Source of the DNA: Lachnospiraceae bacterium UBA7480
GTDB lineage: Bacteria; Bacillota; Clostridia; Lachnospirales; Lachnospiraceae
Direction: 5' to 3'
DNA: 9,897 nt
Assembly: GCA_002479655.1 (NCBI GenBank)
Contig: DLOQ01000100.1
Location: forward strand, 1-9,897
In this document: piece after piece, positions 5,222 through 9,897 of the stretch
How the letters are laid out: the number at the start of each line of letters is the position of its first letter
Position numbering within the stretch: the first letter of the stretch is position 1
Translations under genes and position numbers: made by a program
Notes under the pieces: model-generated
Seen by the model: the letters and a program-made list of their open reading frames with translations, nothing else
The model's database searches: none
What the model was told of the DNA's origin: nothing

Positions 5222-6980
5222 GATCATCTCGGTTTTGGTGGCAGTCGTTCTTATTATTATTGTTGCCGCGATTGCATTTGGCGGCAGGATCAAGGAAAGC
5301 GTTGCGGGTGGAGAGGAAATAGGGCTCAGGTGGTTTTTGGCGCTGATCTATCCCGATAAATATTCTTACTCTACTCAGATGGCGGATATGAATGAATATT
5401 TTCAATTGTTTTCACAGGACGATATTGCAATCATATTGCAGGATGAGCGGATAGACGACAGAGGCAGATTGATCGATGGTACGGTCTATTTTTCCATTAC
5501 GACAGTGGAAAAGCTTTTTACGGATCGTTTTTATGTTAATGCGGATGGTTCGGCTTTGTATTATACAAAGTCCGATGAAATTGATATCGTAAATATCGGA
5601 GACGAAAGTAACGGTTATTATGTAAATGATGAATGGAAGCCGCTGGATTATAAGGCGGCGCAGTTTGATGCGGAAGGCACATTATATATTGCCGCAGATT
5701 ATGTTAAAAATTATGCCAATTTTTCTTATGAATTTTTCCCGGATCCCAATCGTATGCGGGTGCGCACAGAGTGGGACACACATAGGGAAACAACGGTATT
5801 AAAAGATACACAAGTACGTTATCAGGGCGGTATCAAGAGCAATGTGCTCTGTCAGGTGGCGGAGGGCGACCGTGTGACCGTTATAGAGATCATGGAGACA
5901 TGGACGAAGGTACTGACAAAGGACGGATTTATCGGTTATATAGAGAATGATAAGCTGGCGGACTATGAGGAGATCGTAGAAGTGCCGGTAAGCGGAGCAT
6001 ATGTCCCGGCGGAGGATTATCGTATGACAAGCGGCGCGGAAGGTAAGCTGACGATTGTATTTCATCAGGTCACCGCACCGGATGACGGCAGCGGATTTAA
6101 TGAATTGTATGCATCTACCAGCGGCGTTGATGTCGTATCTCCGACATGGTTTTATCTGAATGAGACGGATGGCAGCTATCTTAGCGTTGCTAGTAAGGCT
6201 TATGTAGAAAATGCTCATGCAAAGGGGCTGCAGGTATGGGCGTTGATCGAGGATATGACGTATGATGTGGATGAGTACGAATTGTTTTCTTCCATAGATA
6301 ACCGGAAGGCATTGATTACAAATCTTATTCAGGATGCATTAGAGCTTGGGATTGACGGAATCAATATAGATTTTGAGGAGATTACCAGGGAGTCGGCTAC
6401 ACATTATGTTCAGTTTTTACGTGAGCTGTCCATAGAGACTCATAACAACGGACTTATCTTATCTGTAGATAATTATATGCCGAATGAGGGTAACCGTTAT
6501 TATAATCTGAAGGAGCAGGGTTATGTTGCGGATTATGTGATCCTGATGGGGTATGACGAGCATTGGGCGGGCTGTTCCGAATCAGGCAGCGTGGCATCTA
6601 TCGGCTTTGTAGAAAAGGGCCTTGCGGATGCAGTCGCACTTGGAGCGCCGGAGAATAAGCTGATCAATGCGGTTCCGTTCTATACCAGGATCTGGCGGAC
6701 GGAGGGCGTACAGGTGAGCAGTGATGCCTATTCCATGAGCACGGTGCAGGAATGGCTGGCGAACCGCAGTCTGACTCCGGAATGGAACGATGAGACAGGT
6801 CAGTATTATGCAAGCTATCAGGATGGGACGGCATTTTGTGAAGTCTGGATCGAGAATGCGGATTCCCTGAATGTAAAATTGAATATTATGTCCAACTATA
6901 ATCTTGCGGGTGTCGCGGCATGGAAATTGGGATTGGAAAGCGCGGATGTATGGCCGGTGATCAATTCCTATATGGAGTGA
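5202..6980 (+). CDS. Membrane-anchored family 18 glycoside hydrolase with SH3-like domain
   Basis: A 592-residue protein. A short basic N terminus and one hydrophobic helix (about 8-27) form an uncleaved signal anchor that places the rest outside the membrane. Residues about 45-190 resemble the copper-amine-oxidase-N or stalk-type region often found in such enzymes. A bacterial SH3-like domain (about 196-257, with VRYQGGIKSNVL and WTKVLTKDGFIGYIEN) probably binds the cell wall. The GH18 barrel runs from about 278 to the end. Its active-site strand reads DGINIDFE (385-392), with E392 as the catalytic acid; the first-Asp/Asn/Asp/Glu pattern is the one seen in YaaH-type spore and cell-wall glucosaminidases. 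Later barrel elements are VILMGYDEHW, AVPFYTRIW and GVAAWKLGLE. It probably hydrolyses peptidoglycan or another N-acetylglucosamine polymer; the substrate is not shown. The only in-frame start near the anchor is ATG 5202. It has its own promoter, and a CwlD-like amidase gene follows after 79 bp, supporting a wall or cortex role. Confidence 0.88.
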   Translation: MKKLRNKIISVLVAVVLIIIVAAIAFGGRIKESVAGGEEIGLRWFLALIYPDKYSYSTQMADMNEYFQLFSQDDIAIILQDERIDDRGRLIDGTVYFSITTVEKLFTDRFYVNADGSALYYTKSDEIDIVNIGDESNGYYVNDEWKPLDYKAAQFDAEGTLYIAADYVKNYANFSYEFFPDPNRMRVRTEWDTHRETTVLKDTQVRYQGGIKSNVLCQVAEGDRVTVIEIMETWTKVLTKDGFIGYIENDKLADYEEIVEVPVSGAYVPAEDYRMTSGAEGKLTIVFHQVTAPDDGSGFNELYASTSGVDVVSPTWFYLNETDGSYLSVASKAYVENAHAKGLQVWALIEDMTYDVDEYELFSSIDNRKALITNLIQDALELGIDGINIDFEEITRESATHYVQFLRELSIETHNNGLILSVDNYMPNEGNRYYNLKEQGYVADYVILMGYDEHWAGCSESGSVASIGFVEKGLADAVALGAPENKLINAVPFYTRIWRTEGVQVSSDAYSMSTVQEWLANRSLTPEWNDETGQYYASYQDGTAFCEVWIENADSLNVKLNIMSNYNLAGVAAWKLGLESADVWPVINSYME

Positions 6981-7037
6981 TAAAGAAAGATATCATGAAT
7001 ATACGCTGCTCCTCGCACATAAGATTTACTAAGTCTA

Positions 7038-7043
7038 TATAAT
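7038..7043 (+). promoter_or_regulatory. Isolated TATAAT upstream of the amidase gene
   Basis: A perfect -10 hexamer lies in the 79-bp gap between the GH18 and amidase genes; the -35 position at 17 bp (GCACAT, 7015-7020) does not match. If used, transcription would begin near 7050 and leave only about 10 nt before ATG 7060, which lacks a ribosome binding site. It may be chance in an AT-rich gap. Confidence 0.25.
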
Positions 7044-7059
7044 ATCGGACAGAACTCTT

Positions 7060-7869
7060 ATGACGCAGAAACAAAATCAGTGGATCAAAATCATGATGGG
7101 AGTCTTACTGGTGATCGGCATGCTGATCCTGGCTAAGCTGGCAGCGATGATGACGGATGCAAGACGTACTGCGTCATTGTCGGAAGATAATATCAGTAGG
7201 CAGCAGGGCGTCTTATCGGGGACAGGGTCAGAGGAAACACTTCTTTCCGGCAATACTGCAGGAGAACGCCAGCTCGGTCAGGATTGTATCATCATAGATC
7301 CGGGTCACGGCGGCGCTGATCCCGGTAAGGTAGGCATCAATGGTGCATTGGAAAAAGATATCAATCTGCAGATGGCGTATATACTGAAGGAACAGCTGGA
7401 AGCGGAAGGATTTTATATCATATTGACCAGAACGTCAGATGCTATCTCCGGCAATGAGAACGGCGATGTTACGAAAGTACAGGATCTTCAAAACAGGATC
7501 AGGCTGATCGCGGAGGAAGACCCGCTGATGGTGATCAGTATCCATCAGAACAGTTATCCGCAGGAATCCGTATGCGGTGCACAGGTATTTTACTATGAGA
7601 CAAGTGAGGAAGCCAGACTGCTGGCGGAAAGTATTCAGAGGCAGCTGATTCTGGCTGCGGATGACGGTAATCATCGGCAGGCAAAAGGAAACACCAGTTA
7701 TTTTTTATTGAAAAAAACTCCGGTCACGACGGTGATCGTGGAGTGCGGATTTTTATCTAACTGGCGGGAAGCAGCGTTATTGCAGCAGGAGGATTATCAG
7801 CGGTTGATGACGGGCGCGATCGTGGACGGGATATTGGAATATCTTGAAAGGGAACCTTCGGAACATTAA
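7060..7869 (+). CDS. cwlD: N-acetylmuramoyl-L-alanine amidase (Amidase_3), CwlD-like
   Basis: A 269-residue zinc amidase that cleaves the bond between N-acetylmuramic acid and the stem peptide. One N-terminal hydrophobic helix (about 10-30) is followed by a polar linker (about 31-74) and the Amidase_3 domain (about 75-265). Zinc ligands are H83 (IIDPGHGGADPG), E98 (GALEKDIN) and H162 (VISIHQNSY); catalytic E228 is in VIVECGFLSN. The extended segment CGAQVFYYETSEEARLLAESI and the C-terminal ECGFLSNWREAALL resemble CwlD, which helps make muramic-delta-lactam in the spore cortex; a vegetative amidase of the same family is the alternative. The symbol is therefore provisional. ATG 7060 has no evident ribosome binding site. 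An in-frame ATG pair at codons 12-13 also lacks one and would cut the membrane helix, so 7060 is kept. It probably belongs with the GH18 gene upstream. Confidence 0.85.
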   Translation: MTQKQNQWIKIMMGVLLVIGMLILAKLAAMMTDARRTASLSEDNISRQQGVLSGTGSEETLLSGNTAGERQLGQDCIIIDPGHGGADPGKVGINGALEKDINLQMAYILKEQLEAEGFYIILTRTSDAISGNENGDVTKVQDLQNRIRLIAEEDPLMVISIHQNSYPQESVCGAQVFYYETSEEARLLAESIQRQLILAADDGNHRQAKGNTSYFLLKKTPVTTVIVECGFLSNWREAALLQQEDYQRLMTGAIVDGILEYLEREPSEH

Positions 7870-7912
7870 ATAATCCCGATTTGTCTCTGGGGGTTTAAAT
7901 GGAGGACTTAAG

Positions 7913-8044
7913 ATGATCGATTTTATAACAGAAATTGCGGGCGGTATGATTGAATTAGATATAGATTTACTGATCGAACCACAAATAGATAGGCTTAGAG
8001 AAAAACGAAAACAGAAGAAAAGAAGTGAGAAAAAAAGTGAGTAA
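7913..8044 (+). CDS. 43-residue small protein, unknown function
   Basis: ATG 7913 is preceded by GGAGG (7901-7905) with a 7-nt spacer, the best-placed ribosome binding site in this part of the window. The product begins MIDFITEIAGGMIELDIDLL, an acidic, hydrophobic half without a true membrane helix. It ends in a strongly basic half (about residues 27-42, rich in Lys and Arg, ending EKKSE). The first half could form an amphipathic helix. It is one of few AT-rich stretches between the amidase and sua5 genes (43 bp after the former, 45 bp before the latter). I do not recognise a family, so no function is assigned. The strong ribosome binding site and the separation of charge support translation; chance remains possible at this length. 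Confidence 0.5.
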   Translation: MIDFITEIAGGMIELDIDLLIEPQIDRLREKRKQKKRSEKKSE

Positions 8045-8089
8045 AAAAGCGAATTGGGATATTAAATAGAGGATTAATTTGAAACCCAC

Positions 8090-9148
8090 ATGGATACTAT
8101 AGTGAAAGCAATCAGTAATTTAAAAAAATCAAGTGATAGCAGGGAGATTTTTTATCAAGCCGGCAATATAATAAAAGATGGTGGATTGGTGGCTTTTCCT
8201 ACGGAGACGGTATATGGTCTTGGCGGAGATGCATTGAATCCGGAATCTTCCAGAAAGATCTATGCAGCAAAAGGAAGACCCTCGGACAATCCGCTGATCA
8301 TACATATCGCAGATTGGACAAGCATCAAAAAGATATGCATGGATATTCCGGATGAGGCAAAACAACTGGCGGACGCATTCTGGCCGGGTCCTTTGACGAT
8401 GATCTTAAAAAAATCTTCCGCAGTGCCTTACGAAACGACGGGAGGGCTTGATACAGTGGCAGTCAGGATGCCGGATCATCCCGTGGCAATATCATTGATC
8501 AAAGCGGCGGGGGGATATATCGCAGCACCGAGCGCCAATCTTTCCGGAAGACCGAGTCCGACTACCGCGGCTCATGTGATCGAGGATATGGACGGAAGGA
8601 TCGACATGATCCTGGATGGCGGTGATGTCGGCATTGGTCTGGAATCCACCATTGTGGATCTGACGGAGAAGATCCCCGTGATCTTACGACCCGGGTATGT
8701 GACACAGGAGATGTTGAACCGGGTGTTAGGCAGGGTAGATGTGGATATTACGCTGATGGATCAGGATTCGGGACAGGCACCCAAAGCGCCGGGTATGAAA
8801 TACAGGCATTATGCGCCCAAAGGTTCCATGCTTTTGATTGAAGGAGATCAGGAAGCGGTCATACGGACGATGAACGAAGAAGTAAAAAAAGCAAAGCTGC
8901 GTGGAGAGCGGACAGGCGTGATGATCACCGACGAGATATGGGAGAGGGTTTCGGCGGATGTAAAGAAAAGCGTAGGAAACCGTGAGGATGAATATGAGAT
9001 CGCAAGAAGGCTTTACCGGATTCTGCGGGAATTTGATGCAGAGGGGGTTACGGCGATCTTCAGCGAAAGCTTTTCGCCGGATGGATTCGGACAGGCAGTG
9101 ATGAACCGTCTGTTGAAGGCGGCGGGATATACCGTTGAAAAGGTATAG
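8090..9148 (+). CDS. ywlC: L-threonylcarbamoyladenylate synthase, Sua5/YwlC type
   Basis: A 352-residue cytosolic enzyme making threonylcarbamoyl-AMP from threonine, bicarbonate and ATP. TsaD and its partners then transfer the group to A37 of tRNAs reading ANN codons (t6A). The N-terminal YrdC domain (about 15-210) shows GGLVAFPTETVYGLGGDA (31-48), AKGRPSDNPLIIH (60-72), the APSANLSGRPSPT motif and GLESTIVDLT. The Sua5-specific linker follows (QAPKAPGMKYRHYAP), and then the C-terminal Sua5 domain (about 246-352, ending with FSPDGFGQAVMNRLLKAA). The length distinguishes it from short TsaC/YrdC proteins. ATG 8090 is the first start after an in-frame TAA at 8075; no good ribosome binding site precedes it (AGAGG 8068-8072 is 17 nt away), which is unusual for an essential-type gene. 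rpiB follows after 87 bp. Confidence 0.95.
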   Translation: MDTIVKAISNLKKSSDSREIFYQAGNIIKDGGLVAFPTETVYGLGGDALNPESSRKIYAAKGRPSDNPLIIHIADWTSIKKICMDIPDEAKQLADAFWPGPLTMILKKSSAVPYETTGGLDTVAVRMPDHPVAISLIKAAGGYIAAPSANLSGRPSPTTAAHVIEDMDGRIDMILDGGDVGIGLESTIVDLTEKIPVILRPGYVTQEMLNRVLGRVDVDITLMDQDSGQAPKAPGMKYRHYAPKGSMLLIEGDQEAVIRTMNEEVKKAKLRGERTGVMITDEIWERVSADVKKSVGNREDEYEIARRLYRILREFDAEGVTAIFSESFSPDGFGQAVMNRLLKAAGYTVEKV

Positions 9149-9235
9149 AGCCTGTATGTGCAGTTGGTTATGGAAGATCGGGAGTTAGTTTCGCAATTAC
9201 CTAAAAATAATTTAAGCAAAAAGGAGAATACTGGG

Positions 9236-9673
9236 ATGAAAATAGCTATGGGCTGTGATCATGGCGGATATGATCTGAAAGAGAAAGTAAAAAAATATCT
9301 GGAGGAAAAGGGCTACGAGGTGGCGGACTGCGGCTGTTATTCCAAAGAATCCTGCGACTATCCGGAATATGCCAGAAAGGCGGCATTGATGGTTGCCGGT
9401 GGGGAGGCGGAGAAAGGGATCGTCATCTGCACTACCGGGATCGGCGTCAGTATCGTGGCGAATAAAATAAAAGGCATCCGATGCGCGCTTTGCCATAATG
9501 AGCATACGGCGACGATGACGAGGCTTCATAACGATTCCAATATGCTTGCCATGGGAGCTAAGGAAATTGAGGAAGATATGGCGCTGAAAATTACGGAGCT
9601 CTTTTTGACGACAGAGTTTCCCGGCGAGGAAAAACATATGCGGCGCATCAGCCAGATGGAGATTGAAGGATAA
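9236..9673 (+). CDS. rpiB: Ribose-5-phosphate isomerase B
   Basis: A 145-residue enzyme of the RpiB/LacAB family interconverting ribose 5-phosphate and ribulose 5-phosphate in the non-oxidative pentose phosphate pathway. Visible active-site elements are CDHGGYDLK (7-15, D8 and H9), the catalytic-base cysteine C65 with TGIG (ICTTGIGVSIVANK), the HND motif with H98 and N99, and R136/R137 in HMRRIS for phosphate. Most RpiB proteins have CGTGIG; here the residue after the cysteine is Thr. Allose-6-phosphate isomerase activity is a possible alternative in this family. ATG 9236 is chosen over in-frame upstream codons (the frame is open from 9158) because AAGGAG (9220-9225) is close by and MKIAMGCDHGG is the family's usual N terminus. 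It lies between ywlC and a dCMP deaminase gene, a common Firmicutes neighbourhood. Confidence 0.95.
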   Translation: MKIAMGCDHGGYDLKEKVKKYLEEKGYEVADCGCYSKESCDYPEYARKAALMVAGGEAEKGIVICTTGIGVSIVANKIKGIRCALCHNEHTATMTRLHNDSNMLAMGAKEIEEDMALKITELFLTTEFPGEEKHMRRISQMEIEG

Positions 9674-9679
9674 AAAGAG

Positions 9680-9697
9680 ATATAAAGTAATATAAAG
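9680..9697 (+). repeat. Short direct repeat ATATAAAG, 10-bp period
   Basis: ATATAAAG occurs at 9680-9687 and 9690-9697, one helical turn apart, just after the rpiB stop. It may provide a -10-like element for the dCMP deaminase gene or be chance in an AT-rich gap. There is no matching -35 or terminator hairpin in this gap. Confidence 0.25.
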
Positions 9698-9771
9698 CAA
9701 ACAGCAAAGACATGAAAGCCGGACAGAGAACAGCAGATGGTGGACGCGGGTGCGAAGGGAGTATGATAATT

Positions 9772-9897
9772 ATGAAGATAACAAAAAGAAAAGATTATAT
9801 CTCGTGGGACGAATATTTTATGGGGGTATCCGTGCTTGCCGGTATGCGTTCCAAAGATCCGAATACGCAGGTCGGCGCGTGTATCGTCAGCAAGGAC
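9772..9897 (+). CDS. comEB: Deoxycytidylate (dCMP) deaminase, 5' end only
   Basis: The first 42 codons run to the window edge. SWDEYFMGVSVLAGMRSKDP (11-30) followed by NTQVGACIV (31-39) is the characteristic start of the ComEB/dCMP deaminase family. These zinc enzymes convert dCMP to dUMP for thymidylate synthesis. The zinc-binding HAE and PCxxC motifs would lie beyond the window, so activity cannot be checked. Three in-frame ATGs exist: 9712 (no ribosome binding site), 9763 (1-2 nt from AAGGGAG, too close) and 9772 (10 nt from AAGGGAG at 9755-9761, best). The name comEB comes from its place in the Bacillus comE operon and does not imply a competence role here. Confidence 0.88.
   Translation, partial: MKITKRKDYISWDEYFMGVSVLAGMRSKDPNTQVGACIVSKD

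Noticed and set aside
6994..7041. 15-codon ORF between the GH18 and amidase genes
   Set aside because: Only a weak purine run precedes the ATG and there is no recognisable motif; probably chance.

Overview
The window looks like chromosomal DNA from a spore-forming member of the Clostridia, most likely a Lachnospiraceae-type organism. The evidence is moderate GC, strong AAGGAG-type ribosome binding sites, an acetate kinase, MecA, a membrane-anchored family-18 glycosidase, a CwlD-like amidase, and a Sua5/RpiB/dCMP deaminase run resembling the ywl region of Firmicutes. This taxonomic call is an inference from gene families; no 16S or other marker is present. I see no mobile element, CRISPR array, tRNA or rRNA.

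Left part (1-3660): The 5' end of a leftward tmcAL-like gene (tRNA-Met cytidine acetate ligase) carries an in-frame TGA at codon 5, although its catalytic HxGH motif and ribosome binding site are intact. Across a 257-bp divergent spacer lies ackA (acetate kinase), complete with all recognisable catalytic residues. It is followed after 18 bp by a zinc-ribbon, tail-anchored membrane protein and then by a YdcF/DUF218-type membrane protein. A strong intrinsic terminator-like hairpin lies inside the first 30 codons of the DUF218 gene. A 12-bp inverted repeat overlapping its stop codon separates it from the convergent mecA.

Middle (3661-5201): mecA is transcribed leftward from a good promoter. A 730-bp gene-free region follows. 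It holds a second good promoter, pointing right, immediately followed by what looks like a structured RNA of about 220 nt. A 10-bp long-range stem closes this RNA, and its 5' strand can instead pair with a nearby segment, giving two mutually exclusive folds. Further right are more competing inverted repeats, a separated 12-bp inverted repeat resembling Spo0A boxes, and an extended -10 promoter for the next gene. This is the most unexplained part of the window.

Right part (5202-9897), all rightward: GH18 glycosidase with SH3-like domain; CwlD-like N-acetylmuramoyl-L-alanine amidase; a 43-residue small protein with a strong ribosome binding site; Sua5-type threonylcarbamoyl-AMP synthase; ribose-5-phosphate isomerase B; and the start of a dCMP deaminase. 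The first two act on peptidoglycan and probably in sporulation or germination. The last three are translation and nucleotide housekeeping genes that sit together in many Firmicutes, here without the ywlE and upp genes often found among them.
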